Source: Muribaculum gordoncarteri | Lineage (GTDB): Bacteria > Bacteroidota > Bacteroidia > Bacteroidales > Muribaculaceae | Reading direction: 5' to 3' | Assembly: GCF_004803695.1 (NCBI RefSeq) | Contig: NZ_CP039393.1 | Location: 744,001-808,000 of the forward strand | Length of the DNA: 64,000 bases | Shown: positions 8,660 to 18,389 of the stretch, in pieces | How the letters are laid out: each line of letters opens with the position of its first letter | Numbering within the stretch: position 1 is the stretch's first letter | Translations under genes and position numbers: made by a program | The notes under the pieces: generated by a model | Databases searched by the model: none | What the model was told of the DNA's origin: nothing | Seen by the model: the letters and a program-made list of their open reading frames with translations, nothing else

Positions 8660-9481
8660 TTACCACTGGTTGCCGGTGCGGCGACGTGATGACTCTTCCT
8701 CTTTCTTTTTCAGTTCCTGGACCTTTCGGCGGGTGGCATTCTCCTCGTTTTCCATTGTCTTGAGGATTTTAGCGGCATTGGCGTCGCTTATGCCGCCTTG
8801 CTGCTGTTGAGGCGGTTGCTGATCCTTGGGCTTCTCGTTTTTCTCCTTGTCGCCCTGCTGATCCTGGTCTTTTTTATCCTGATTCTGGTCCTGATTTTGC
8901 TGTTGGTCCTGATTCTGTTGATTCTGTTGCTGGTCCTGATTCTGATCCTGGTCCTTCTTGTCCTGATTCTGATCCTGATTTTGCTGCTCCTGTCGCTTCA
9001 GCTGGGCTAGGCGCAGGTTTTCGCGGGCCTTGTCGTTGTCGGGATTCTTGCGTAACGCTCCCTTATACATGTTTATAGCCTGGTCATACTGCTGCTGGTT
9101 GAATGCCATGTTGCCAAGATTGTAGAAGGAGTTTTCAACAATCTGCATGTCACGGCTGCTTTGGGTCAGCCCCTGCAGAAGCTGTTGCGCCTCGGCCATA
9201 GGGTTGTTGCCCGAGTTGGGGTCGGCGGTTCCCGACTGGCGTATGAGCGATGCCGCGAGATTGTACATGGCAATGTCGCTCATGGCATTTTCCTCAAGAG
9301 CCTTTCGATAGGCCACTTCGGCGTCGGCATATCGCTTTTCTTTATAAAGGGAGTTGCCCTCGCGTATGTAGTTGCGCTCCTTGCGTGTGGAGTTGTCGTC
9401 ATCGGCGGCATAAACGGTAAAGGCCGATGTCGATGCGGCAAGCAGGAGCAATAGGGATAGAATTCGATTCATCGTCAGCAT
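8660..9481 (-). CDS. batC: BatC: TPR protein with Q/N-rich tail
   Basis: A 273-residue protein with a signal peptide, TPR repeats (about 35-160, including YADAEVAYRKALEEN and YDQAINMYKGALRKNPDNDK), a long Gln/Asn/Asp low-complexity stretch (about 165-225) and a charged coiled-coil tail ending RRRTGNQW. The product is probably periplasmic. The start is five bases after the batB stop; an ATG nine bases in (MNRILSLLL) is an alternative with a tidier signal peptide. TPR plus a low-complexity tail is usual for BatC. Confidence 0.87.
   Translation of the reverse strand: MLTMNRILSLLLLLAASTSAFTVYAADDDNSTRKERNYIREGNSLYKEKRYADAEVAYRKALEENAMSDIAMYNLAASLIRQSGTADPNSGNNPMAEAQQLLQGLTQSSRDMQIVENSFYNLGNMAFNQQQYDQAINMYKGALRKNPDNDKARENLRLAQLKRQEQQNQDQNQDKKDQDQNQDQQQNQQNQDQQQNQDQNQDKKDQDQQGDKEKNEKPKDQQPPQQQQGGISDANAAKILKTMENEENATRRKVQELKKKEEESSRRRTGNQW
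8861..8985. repeat. Degenerate hexanucleotide-type repeat coding for the BatC Q/N/D tract
   Basis: Iterations of CTGATTCTG / CTGGTC / CTGATCCTG units, coding for QNQDQNQDKKDQ-type sequence on the minus strand. It is likely prone to length change by slippage in multiples of three. Confidence 0.8.
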
Positions 9482-9486
9482 TGTTT

Positions 9487-10518
9487 TTATTTGCTAAAGA
9501 AGTTGATTTTTTTCAGCCAGCCCACTTTTCGGTCAAGCATGAATATGTCAAGAATCAAAAATGCAAGCGCAATCCATGCAAATACGGGGAATTGCTCGGC
9601 GCTTGCCGTGTAGTTGATTTTCTCAAGGCTGCTGGTGGCGAGAGTCTTGAGCTGCTCGTCGACATCGTTGACTACTGTCGACGCGGCTCCCGACACGTAT
9701 ATGCCGTCGCCTTCCTCGGCTATCTTGCGGGCCATCGTTTCATCAAGACGGGTTGTCACGGGGTTGCCCGAGTCGTCCTTCAGATATTGACCGTTACGGC
9801 CTATGGGGATGAGTGCGCCCTTTGTCGAGCCGAGTCCTATCACATCGACCTGAATGCCGCGCTTGGCTGCTTCCTGGGTCGCTGCGAGCGGGTCGTCCTC
9901 GAAGTTCTCGCCGTCGGTTATCACGATTATGGCACGCTGCATATCCTCATCGGGGGTAAACGAGTTCATAGCCATCTGTATGGCAGCGCCTATGGCCGTT
10001 CCCTGGGTGGGGACCATTTCGGTGGAGATGCTGTTGAGGAACATCTTGGCCGAAACGAAGTCGCTCGTTATGGGCAGCTGGGTGTAGGCGTCGCCTGCAA
10101 ACACGATCAGGCCCACCTTGTCGTTGTCGAGCTTGTCGATGAGCTTTTCAAGCACGAGCTTGGCACGCTGAAGTCGCGACACACCGCGCGGATCGTCGGT
10201 CGACGAAGCGAGCATCGAGTTGGATACATCGAGGCATATCATCACCTCTATGCCTTGTACTTCGCTCACCTCCTCCTTGGCACCGGCACGTGGACGCGCC
10301 AGCACGATAACAAGTGCGGCTATTGCTATAAGCTGAAGAACCAGCTTAATCCCGGGCTTGTAGCGTGAAGCGTCGGGCATGAGCGGCGTCAGGGTTGCAA
10401 TGCGGCCGTAACGCATGAGCTTGCGTCGCCGTGCAATCCTCGCAATGATGTATAGCCCTGCTACAACGGGAAGCAGGAACAGTAGATATAGAAGGTGTGG
10501 ATTAGCGAAACTGAACAT
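9487..10518 (-). CDS. batB: BatB: membrane-anchored VWA-domain protein
   Basis: A 343-residue protein with two N-terminal membrane helices (about 8-27 and 60-79), a VWA domain (about 90-290) with an intact MIDAS DxSxS (CLDVSNSM), Thr and Asp further on (ITDGENFEDD), and a C-terminal membrane helix (VFAWIALAFLILDIFML). The topology places the metal-binding VWA domain between membrane segments, as in BatA. The paralogous pair BatA and BatB presumably forms a complex driven by the MoxR ATPase; that part is inference from related MoxR-VWA systems. Confidence 0.92.
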   Translation of the reverse strand: MFSFANPHLLYLLFLLPVVAGLYIIARIARRRKLMRYGRIATLTPLMPDASRYKPGIKLVLQLIAIAALVIVLARPRAGAKEEVSEVQGIEVMICLDVSNSMLASSTDDPRGVSRLQRAKLVLEKLIDKLDNDKVGLIVFAGDAYTQLPITSDFVSAKMFLNSISTEMVPTQGTAIGAAIQMAMNSFTPDEDMQRAIIVITDGENFEDDPLAATQEAAKRGIQVDVIGLGSTKGALIPIGRNGQYLKDDSGNPVTTRLDETMARKIAEEGDGIYVSGAASTVVNDVDEQLKTLATSSLEKINYTASAEQFPVFAWIALAFLILDIFMLDRKVGWLKKINFFSK

Positions 10519-10549
10519 TGTTTTGGCTATATATTATTATAGTAAATTG

Positions 10550-11536
10550 TCATGGAATTGTGCGCAACACGGTGTGACGCAGCAAGATTTCCAGCAGGAA
10601 CAGTCCGATGGCGAGCCATGCCCACATCATGTAGTTGTCCTCGGTGTGGGAGAAGTGGCGTACATCCATCTGGGTCTTTTCGAGTTGGTCGATTTCAGCG
10701 AAGATGTCCTTCAGCACGTTGTTGCCCGTAGCGCGGAAATATTTTCCGCCTGTGGTAGAGGCGATGGAGCGGAGGGTGTTCTCGTCGATAACGACCGGCA
10801 TGTTGACATAGTCGATGCCGCCGAAGTAGTTTTGCTGCGGCATAGGTGCGGTGCCGTTGCGACCCACACCGATGGTGTAGACTTTTATGCCATATTTCTT
10901 GGCAATCTCGGCAGCCGTTACGGGTGCCACGTTACCGGTGTTGTTGGTTCCGTCGGTGATGAGTATGATGCTCTTCGACTTTGCCTTTCCGTCCTTGATG
11001 CGGTTTATCGATGTGGCGAGTCCGTCGCCTATTGCGGTTCCGTCCTCAAGCATTCCCATCTTTATGTCGTGGATGTAGTTGGCAAGCACCGATCGGTCGG
11101 TGGTCATGGGCACGGCAGTGAAGCTTTCGCCGGCAAAAATGACCACGCCTATGTTGTCGCTTTCGCGTCCGGCGACAAACTTGGCCGCCACATCCTTGGC
11201 CGCCTCGAAGCGGTCGGGCTTGAAGTCGCGGGCGAGCATCGAGGTCGATATGTCGAGGGCTATGATGATGTCGGTACCCTCGGTCGACGATGTGCGCCAG
11301 CTGTCGCGAGTCTGGGGTCGTGCAAGCACTATGATGACGCATGATATCGCCGCGAGCCGCAACAGAAACAGTCCGTGCAGCATGTACTCCTTTATTGAAC
11401 GCGGCAACTTGTTGTAGGGTGTTGTCGTGGATATTTCGAGTGCGGGATAGGCGTTACGATATTTCCACACGTACCATGCAATCAACGGTACGAGCAGAAG
11501 AAACAACCAGAGATATTCAGGATGAGCGAGTTGCAT
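10550..11536 (-). CDS. batA: BatA: membrane-anchored VWA-domain protein
   Basis: A 328-residue paralog of BatB: N-terminal helices (about 8-25 and 52-75), a VWA domain with MIDAS motif ALDISTSM and LITDGTNNTG, and a C-terminal membrane helix (MMWAWLAIGLFLLEILL). Its ATG overlaps the stop of the upstream gene by one base (TAATG at 11538-11534), which suggests translational coupling. Function follows the Bat operon: envelope stress and aerotolerance, mechanism unproven. Confidence 0.92.
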   Translation of the reverse strand: MQLAHPEYLWLFLLLVPLIAWYVWKYRNAYPALEISTTTPYNKLPRSIKEYMLHGLFLLRLAAISCVIIVLARPQTRDSWRTSSTEGTDIIIALDISTSMLARDFKPDRFEAAKDVAAKFVAGRESDNIGVVIFAGESFTAVPMTTDRSVLANYIHDIKMGMLEDGTAIGDGLATSINRIKDGKAKSKSIILITDGTNNTGNVAPVTAAEIAKKYGIKVYTIGVGRNGTAPMPQQNYFGGIDYVNMPVVIDENTLRSIASTTGGKYFRATGNNVLKDIFAEIDQLEKTQMDVRHFSHTEDNYMMWAWLAIGLFLLEILLRHTVLRTIP

Positions 11537-12549
11537 TATTTCTTGTCTTTAGGTTGTGAAGTTTCGTCGGTCGGCTTGTCGTCGTCGGTTTCTGATGACT
11601 CTTCGGCCGAGGGTTCTACCGGTTTAGTATCCTCGACAAACTGCACGGCCATGTTGAGGGTCTTGACATTGTCGTCGGGGAGCGGACGCACCTTGGCAAA
11701 CTTTACAAAGTCGGCCATTTCAAGAATCTGCTTCATGAGCTGTGTAGTAGGCTTGGTGTCGTCGCGGTGACGCAGGGAGTTGAGAATCTGTGTGGATGTC
11801 ATCTCCATTGCGTTTATGCCGAAACGCTTGTCAAGGTACACACGAAGAATCTCGGTGAGGCGGGTGTAGTACTCTTTTTCCTGTCCGCGCTCGCAGAGTT
11901 TCTCCTCCTTAAGCTTGTTGAGCTGCTGCATAGCCATTTCGTAGGGCGGCACGGGTTTCTTCTTGGGAAGCACGGCTGCTATCACTTTCTTCTTGAAGAA
12001 GAGGAAGTAGGCTGCTACGGCTATGCCTATTGCAAGGATTATGGCATATATCCACCAATAGTCGGTTATGAAGTCGGGCAGATAGTCCCAGATGCGGGTG
12101 TGTGGCGCTATCGTTCCGGCGTAGTCATGGACTGTGGTCATGGTGTCGACCGGGACGGGGAGCACCTTGAGAGCCAGGTCGTTGGACGCGAATGTGTCGC
12201 CGTCGGCCACGTAGACAAACGGAGGCAGAGTATAGAGCCCCGAGTCAAATGACTGGATTATGATTTCACGCACAATCTCTTCGCGGTTGGAGCCTATGTC
12301 GGTAGTGTCGCTGCGGAGGAGGCCAATTATTTCGACTTCGCGGGTGAGCGTGTCGCCGTTGTTGGTTATGAAGTAACCCTGAGTGCCTTTGTCCTGCACA
12401 AGATTCACTTTCAAGAGCGTTTGCTTGCCCATTATCAGGTAGGTTGAGTCAAGCGACGCCTTTACGCTGACAGGAGCCGCCGCGTGGGCTGTGGCGCACG
12501 ACAGTAGCAGTGCTGTCAGTAATAAGTGAATGCGATTGATAACTTTCAT
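11536..12549 (-). CDS. Bat-operon exported membrane protein between DUF58 and BatA
   Basis: A 337-residue protein: signal peptide (about 1-23, ...LLLSCATAHA), an extracytoplasmic beta-rich domain with BatD-like strands (VSVKASLDSTYLIMGKQTLL, GLYTLPPFVYV), a single membrane helix (YWWIYAIILAIGIAVAAYFLFF, about 165-187), a basic linker, and a cytoplasmic helical part (YTRLTEILRVYLDKRFG) followed by an acidic low-complexity tail (EPSAEESSETDDD). Genes of this shape occupy this position in other Bacteroidales Bat operons. No enzymatic motif is seen. Confidence 0.8.
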   Translation of the reverse strand: MKVINRIHLLLTALLLSCATAHAAAPVSVKASLDSTYLIMGKQTLLKVNLVQDKGTQGYFITNNGDTLTREVEIIGLLRSDTTDIGSNREEIVREIIIQSFDSGLYTLPPFVYVADGDTFASNDLALKVLPVPVDTMTTVHDYAGTIAPHTRIWDYLPDFITDYWWIYAIILAIGIAVAAYFLFFKKKVIAAVLPKKKPVPPYEMAMQQLNKLKEEKLCERGQEKEYYTRLTEILRVYLDKRFGINAMEMTSTQILNSLRHRDDTKPTTQLMKQILEMADFVKFAKVRPLPDDNVKTLNMAVQFVEDTKPVEPSAEESSETDDDKPTDETSQPKDKK

Positions 12550-12610
12550 ATTCTGCGATATTGAATTGTAGGTTGGTTGTGGAGTGTTGCCGTGAAGGCG
12601 GCGGTTGATG

Positions 12611-13486
12611 TCATCTCACGCCGCGTTTCTGGAACAGACCCATGAGCGATTTAACAAAATCCTCGTCGGTGGCAATAGAGGTGTAGTCGACGCGGCATCG
12701 ATTGAAGCGGTCAATCATCTGCTGCTGACGCTCATACCACCACCGGTTGAATGCCTGTCGCACTTTACCCGATGAGGTGTTTACCCATCGGTCGCGTCCG
12801 GTTTCGAGGTCGATGACTCGCATGAATCCCACATCGGGCAACTGAGCGTCACGCTTGTCATAGACCTGTATGGCCGTGACATCGTGCTTGTTGTTGGCGA
12901 TAGATAGCGCCTTGTAGTAGTCGTGTGAGTCGATGAAGTCAGAGATTATGAACGTTGTGCAGCGTTTCTTCAGCGCATCGGTCATGTAGCGAAGCACCTC
13001 GGCCAGGTCGGTGCCGCGTTGCTCGGGAGTGAAGTCAAGCAGTTCGCGGATTATGAACAGGATGTGGCGTCGACCCTTTTTCGGGGGAATGAATTTCTCG
13101 ATTTTGTCGGAGAAGAATATCACGCCTATCTTGTCATTGTTCTGTATAGCCGAGAAGGCCAGCGTAGCGGCTATTTCGGCTATCATTTCTCGCTTGTCCT
13201 CGCCCATGGCACCGAAGTTGCGGCTACCCGACACATCGATAAGAAGCATCACGGTGAGCTCGCGCTCTTCCTCGAAGACCTTGACATAGGGATGGTTGTG
13301 ACGGGCGGTCACGTTCCAGTCGATGTCGCGGATGTCGTCGCCGTACTGATATTCGCGCACCTCGCTGAACATCATGCCGCGACCCTTGAACGCCGAGTGG
13401 TACTCACCGGCGAATATGTTCTGCGACAGACCCTTGGTCTTGATCTCGATTTTTCTTACTTTCTTAAGAAGCTCGTTGGCATCCAT
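12611..13486 (-). CDS. DUF58 domain protein (Bat operon)
   Basis: A 291-residue soluble protein of the DUF58 family, the usual partner of MoxR ATPases. The conserved N-terminal DUF58 stretch (GRGMMFSEVREYQYGDDIRD, then WNVTARHNHPYVKVFEEER) is followed by a degenerate VWA-like fold with LLIDVSGSRNFG as MIDAS and FIISDFID as the later acidic motif. It lies 16 nt after moxR. It probably acts as the adaptor that couples ATPase activity to BatA and BatB, by analogy with other MoxR-DUF58-VWA operons. Confidence 0.9.
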   Translation of the reverse strand: MDANELLKKVRKIEIKTKGLSQNIFAGEYHSAFKGRGMMFSEVREYQYGDDIRDIDWNVTARHNHPYVKVFEEERELTVMLLIDVSGSRNFGAMGEDKREMIAEIAATLAFSAIQNNDKIGVIFFSDKIEKFIPPKKGRRHILFIIRELLDFTPEQRGTDLAEVLRYMTDALKKRCTTFIISDFIDSHDYYKALSIANNKHDVTAIQVYDKRDAQLPDVGFMRVIDLETGRDRWVNTSSGKVRQAFNRWWYERQQQMIDRFNRCRVDYTSIATDEDFVKSLMGLFQKRGVR

Positions 13487-13502
13487 AAGCGTGACTTTCT
13501 AC

Positions 13503-14498
<996 letters not shown>

Positions 14499-14588
14499 AA
14501 TTCCTTTTTTGAGTAATAACTGTTTTTTATTTAATATTTATGTTAATTCGCTTTTTGTTTACGCTTGGGCATAATTCCCCCGTGAGTG

Positions 14589-14596
14589 CAAATTTA
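14589..14596 (-). promoter_or_regulatory. Possible -7 box of the Bat operon
   Basis: TAAATTTG read on the minus strand, about 90 nt before moxR in an AT-rich gap. No TTTG is found at 19-20 nt upstream, so this is weak. Confidence 0.3.
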
Positions 14597-14673
14597 TATA
14601 TTCCAACAACTTTATAGTTAAGACCGATTGTTAAAATTAGCTATATATCCTTTATCTTGTTAAAAGATTAAGA

Positions 14674-15774
14674 TTATTTGTCAAAACGGGAGTAAATTTC
14701 ACCGATTTTGGATGAAGCTTTCTTAACGCTCTCGGGATCGTTAACATCTATGCCGTATTTTTCGGCGGGTGGAATGACGACCACTGTGCCCGGACGTATT
14801 TTGTCGGGGTGACGGAGTTTCGGGGCATTTTCTTCATAGATGTAGACCCAGAAACGATGGTCGCCGTAGTATTTTCGCGCCATGGTGGTGAGGAATCGTG
14901 TCACCGTTATGGTGTCGGTTATTACTTCGGGCACAACGACGGCCGGCTCGACTACAGCTGCTGAATCGACAGTCACGGCCGGCAGGCTGTCGACATTGAC
15001 GATAACGGAGTCGAGGGCCTTGTAGGGATCGATTATTGTATCTGATGCTTGCGGCTCGTATTGCATCGATGCGGCCCAAGGATAGTATTGCCAGCGATAA
15101 CCTGCGTAGTATCCTGCCACAAGACCTATGGCCAAGCCGATGATTAGCGCAAACCATGGATTGAACCGCTGTTGTGGGGCGTACTCTTCCTGATAGTCGG
15201 GCGTTTCGTCGGCTTCAGGAGCATCGGCGGGTTGATCGTCGGCGGTTGAATCGTCTTGTTGCTGAGCGTCATCTACAGTCGATGGCTCTTCTTGTTCTTG
15301 AGGCTCTTCGGCAGATTCTTCAGCGGAAGCTTCGGGCGACTCTTTGTCGTCGCTTGTTTCGGCGGTAACCTGAGTGTCGTCGGGTTCGGGGATGGGTAGA
15401 GCCTCGTTGTCGTCGGCTTTAATCTCCGAAACATCTGCCGGTTCATCCTCTTTTTTGTCAGTGTCGGCTGACGGCGGTGTCGACAGCACCTCCTCGGTCA
15501 CGCCGTCGTTCAGCTCTACCGGCTCGAAAAAGGCGAAGGGCTGGTTTACCGCTTCAGCAAGCTCGGGAGCGGGTTGCCAGAGTATCGGATTCTCGGGCGA
15601 CATTCCTAACGTGAAGGCTCCTAGTCCCTTTATGCTGACGCTTCGTCCTTGCGAAAGCTCGGATGATATGTAGTCAAACAGCTGACGGATGAATGTTTCG
15701 GCTGTGGATTGGCTGCTTCCGGTGGCTTGTGCCAGTGCAGCGGCGAGTTGCGGGAATGTGATTGTGAGATTCAT
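14674..15774 (-). CDS. HU-like domain fused to a membrane anchor and a LysM-like C-terminus
   Basis: A 366-residue three-part protein. Residues 1-75 look like a degenerate HU/IHF fold (FPQLAAALAQATGSS, then SVSIKGLGAFTLG). An acidic, Ser/Glu/Asp-rich linker (about 95-200) leads to one membrane helix (PWFALIIGLAIGLVAGYYAG, about 206-225). The C-terminal part (about 290-345) resembles LysM, with TMARKYYGDHRFWVYIY and IRPGTVVVIPP. The orientation would leave the HU part in the cytoplasm and LysM in the periplasm, linking nucleoid and peptidoglycan; this role is inference. It overlaps the upstream HU gene by four bases. Confidence 0.75.
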   Translation of the reverse strand: MNLTITFPQLAAALAQATGSSQSTAETFIRQLFDYISSELSQGRSVSIKGLGAFTLGMSPENPILWQPAPELAEAVNQPFAFFEPVELNDGVTEEVLSTPPSADTDKKEDEPADVSEIKADDNEALPIPEPDDTQVTAETSDDKESPEASAEESAEEPQEQEEPSTVDDAQQQDDSTADDQPADAPEADETPDYQEEYAPQQRFNPWFALIIGLAIGLVAGYYAGYRWQYYPWAASMQYEPQASDTIIDPYKALDSVIVNVDSLPAVTVDSAAVVEPAVVVPEVITDTITVTRFLTTMARKYYGDHRFWVYIYEENAPKLRHPDKIRPGTVVVIPPAEKYGIDVNDPESVKKASSKIGEIYSRFDK

Positions 15775-16049
15775 AGGTCGGAAATTTTACGGCGTAACAA
15801 GGCGCTTGACTTGAACTGTACGGTTATTTCAGGAGGCAGCAAGAGCCGCTTTCCGGTCGATAGGTCGTTTTGGATTCGTTCGTCCTCCTTGATTGGCTCG
15901 AAAGTGCCGAATCCGGGTATGGCTATGGAGTCCATTGCGCTAAGCTTTTCGCGCATTATGGCGGTTATTCCGTCGAGAAGAGCCGCGATGTCCTTTGCAT
16001 CACGTCCCATGCTCTTGGAAAGTTCGTTAACAACAGCGTTATTGTCCAT
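15771..16049 (-). CDS. HU/IHF-family DNA-binding protein (divergent)
   Basis: A 92-residue HU-like protein. The dimer-core helices and the IPGFGTFEP turn are recognisable, but the beta-arm, usually GRNPQTG with several arginines, reads ERIQNDLSTGKRLLLPPEIT, so DNA contacts may differ from classic HU. Its stop overlaps the start of the HU-LysM fusion (ATGA, 15774-15771), pointing to translational coupling and perhaps a heterodimer of the two HU domains. Confidence 0.8.
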   Translation of the reverse strand: MDNNAVVNELSKSMGRDAKDIAALLDGITAIMREKLSAMDSIAIPGFGTFEPIKEDERIQNDLSTGKRLLLPPEITVQFKSSALLRRKISDL

Positions 16050-16135
16050 TCTCTAAAATTTTCTACAAATTTAAGAAATTTCCCCACATTGCAATAATCA
16101 TTCATCCCTATTCCTTATTTATATAGATGAAACGA

Positions 16136-16167
16136 GATACGCCGCGGGATGGTTCTCGCGGCGTATC
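16136..16167 (-). terminator. Hairpin downstream of the M13 peptidase gene
   Basis: 11-bp inverted repeat (GATACGCCGCG, 16136-16146; CGCGGCGTATC, 16157-16167). It follows the peptidase stop on the minus strand by about 30 nt; the T-run is poor, so intrinsic termination is likely but not certain. Confidence 0.55.
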
Positions 16168-16197
16168 GTGATGTCAGCGTTACATTATAATCGGTCG

Positions 16198-18210
16198 TTA
16201 CCAGATGATGACTCGTTGGTCGACCGGCATGTACATTTTGTCGCCTTCTTTGATGTTGAATGCCTTGAAGAACGGCTCGATGTTACGCAGGCTGCCGTTG
16301 ACGCGCCAGCGGCCGAGCGAGTGGGGATCGGTCTTGGTGCGCAGCAGTATCTCCTCATCGCGGATGTTGCCGGCCCATACGTTGGCGTAGGAGAGGTAGA
16401 ATCGTTGGTCGGGCGTGAAGCCGTCGATTACTTCGCCCTCGCTGTTGCCGAGTGAGTTGTGATAGGCGGTGTAGGCCACTCGCAATCCTCCCTGGTCGGC
16501 TATGTTCTCGCCGAGCGTGAATCGGCCGTTGGCGTGAGTGTCGCCGAGGACGATGATGCGGTTGAACTGCTCGGCAAGACCGTCGGTGAGCTCGTTGAAA
16601 CGTTTGCGGTCGTTTTCGGTCCACCAGTTCGACAGGTTTCCGTCCTTGTCAAACTGACTGCCCTGGTCGTCAAATCCATGCGTCATCTCATGTCCTATCA
16701 CTACGCCTATCGCGCCGTAGTTTTCGGCCGGGTCGGCGTCGGGGTTGAAGTAGGGAGCCTGAAGTATTCCGGCGGGGAAGCATATCTCATTTGTCGTCGG
16801 GTTATAATAGGCGTTGACCGTCTGAGGTGTCATGAACCATCGGTCGCGGTCGACGGGTTTGCCCCAGTCTGAGAGGTTGTAGGCCTGTTCATGCTTTATT
16901 GCTCCTTTTATGTTGTCCCAGTAGGATTTGCGTCGGTCGATGTCAAGTTTGCTGTAGTCACGCCACTTGTCGGGGTAGCCTATCTTCACGGAGAATGCGT
17001 CGAGCTTCTCCCTTGCGCGGGCCTTGGTGGTGTCGCTCATCCAAGTGAGTGCGTCGATGTGCTGTCGCAGTGCTGTCTTAAGGTTGGCAACAAGGTCGAG
17101 CATCTTGTCCTTGGATGTCGGCGGGAAATATTTTTCGACATAGAGCTGACCTACGGCCTCTCCGAGAAGAGAATTGGGGACGCTTACTGCGCGTTTCCAT
17201 CGGGGTAGCGGCTCCTGAACACCCGACACGGCCTTGGATAGCAGGAAGTCGGCTGTCACGAAGTCATCGCTCAGGTAGGGGGCGGCCGAAGCTATGTAAC
17301 CTGCCGTGAAGTAGTCATGCAGTTCCTGCTCGGTGGCGTTGGCCAGGATGCTGTCGACAGCGGCAAGCGATTTGGGTTGTCCTATGATTACCGAATTGAT
17401 GTCGTTGATGCCCTGCTTGGCGAAGTAACGCTTCAGGTCGACATTGGGATAACGCTCGGCGAGCTCCTGCATGGTCATGGGGTTGTAGGATGCCGCAGGG
17501 TTGCGCAGCTCTTCGCGTGACATGGCCGCTTCGGCGAGTGCGGTTTCGATTTTCATCACGTTGTCGGCTACTCGTTGTTGTGCGGCTTCGTCATAGCCTA
17601 CAAGACGGGTGAGCGTCATCACATATTTACGATAGGCGTCACGTAGGTCACGTGCGTTTTCGCTATCTTCAAGATAGTAGTCACGGTCGCCGAGTCCGAG
17701 TCCGCCTTGCGACCAATACATGGCATTGGCGTTGGAGTCCATCATGTCGGCTTCCACTCCGGTGGCGAAGAACGCCGATATTCCGGGCATCACGGCTATC
17801 AGGTCGATAAGGTCGGCCTTGGGTGTCTGATTTATGGCTACAACATCGCCCATTATGGGTTGCGCTCCGTCGAGGTTCAGCTTAATGCTGTCGAGCCCCA
17901 GCGCATAGAGGTCGCCTATCTTTTGTGTCATTGAGCCTTGGGGGGCATTCTTTGTGTCGAGGCCGGTTATGAGGTCACGCACCTGTGTGCGGTTGTTCTC
18001 ACGGAGTTGGTCGAATGTGCCGTAACGTGAAAATTCGGGCTTGAGCGGATTGGCTTTCATCCATCCGCCGCAGGCATACTCGTAAAAGTCCTCTTGTGGC
18101 GTCACCGACGGGTCGAGATTGTTACGGTCGACGCCTTTGGGTTGTTCTGCATTCATGATTATCGTTGATGTAAAAGCGATAGAAAGAACTGCATACTTGA
18201 TTTTACTCAT
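16198..18210 (-). CDS. pepO: M13-family zinc endopeptidase (PepO/neprilysin-like)
   Basis: A 670-residue exported metallopeptidase. A signal sequence (about 1-22) precedes the M13 N-terminal domain (DFYEYACGGWMKANPL, a hallmark). The catalytic domain has the zinc motif HEMTH within VIGHEMTHGFDDQGSQFD (about residue 508), the third ligand in GENIADQGG, and the C-terminal NxxxxRVNGSLRNIEPF region. The family cleaves oligopeptides in the periplasm. Length is normal. It has its own promoter and appears monocistronic. Confidence 0.95.
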   Translation of the reverse strand: MSKIKYAVLSIAFTSTIIMNAEQPKGVDRNNLDPSVTPQEDFYEYACGGWMKANPLKPEFSRYGTFDQLRENNRTQVRDLITGLDTKNAPQGSMTQKIGDLYALGLDSIKLNLDGAQPIMGDVVAINQTPKADLIDLIAVMPGISAFFATGVEADMMDSNANAMYWSQGGLGLGDRDYYLEDSENARDLRDAYRKYVMTLTRLVGYDEAAQQRVADNVMKIETALAEAAMSREELRNPAASYNPMTMQELAERYPNVDLKRYFAKQGINDINSVIIGQPKSLAAVDSILANATEQELHDYFTAGYIASAAPYLSDDFVTADFLLSKAVSGVQEPLPRWKRAVSVPNSLLGEAVGQLYVEKYFPPTSKDKMLDLVANLKTALRQHIDALTWMSDTTKARAREKLDAFSVKIGYPDKWRDYSKLDIDRRKSYWDNIKGAIKHEQAYNLSDWGKPVDRDRWFMTPQTVNAYYNPTTNEICFPAGILQAPYFNPDADPAENYGAIGVVIGHEMTHGFDDQGSQFDKDGNLSNWWTENDRKRFNELTDGLAEQFNRIIVLGDTHANGRFTLGENIADQGGLRVAYTAYHNSLGNSEGEVIDGFTPDQRFYLSYANVWAGNIRDEEILLRTKTDPHSLGRWRVNGSLRNIEPFFKAFNIKEGDKMYMPVDQRVIIW

Positions 18211-18266
18211 GATTTAGTGCTTGAATTATATAATTTGGTATAAAGTTCTTGTCTATGTATGTAGTG

Positions 18267-18297
18267 CAAAAGTACAAAACTTTATCGAGCCGACAAA
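18267..18297 (-). promoter_or_regulatory. Promoter of the M13 peptidase gene
   Basis: On the minus strand TTTG (18297-18294), exactly 19 nt, then TACTTTTG (18274-18267). The start codon lies about 57 nt downstream. Confidence 0.75.
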
Positions 18298-18389
18298 GCT
18301 TGTGAGGTCAAGTGACAAATTAAGGGGTAAATAATAGGGCGGCATATTAAAAAGTTTTTTAACTTTAGGGCGTAAATATAGAAATCAAT

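Noticed and set aside
8861-8985. CRISPR-like or microsatellite array
   Set aside because: It is an in-frame codon repeat within batC with no spacers.
8798-9010. Leu-rich frame on the plus strand opposite batC
   Set aside because: It is the antisense of the Q/N-rich codons of BatC and only looks like a membrane protein by composition.
18360-18367. TAACTTTA as a promoter of the SGNH hydrolase gene
   Set aside because: It lacks a TTTG box at the correct distance, so I did not list it as a promoter.
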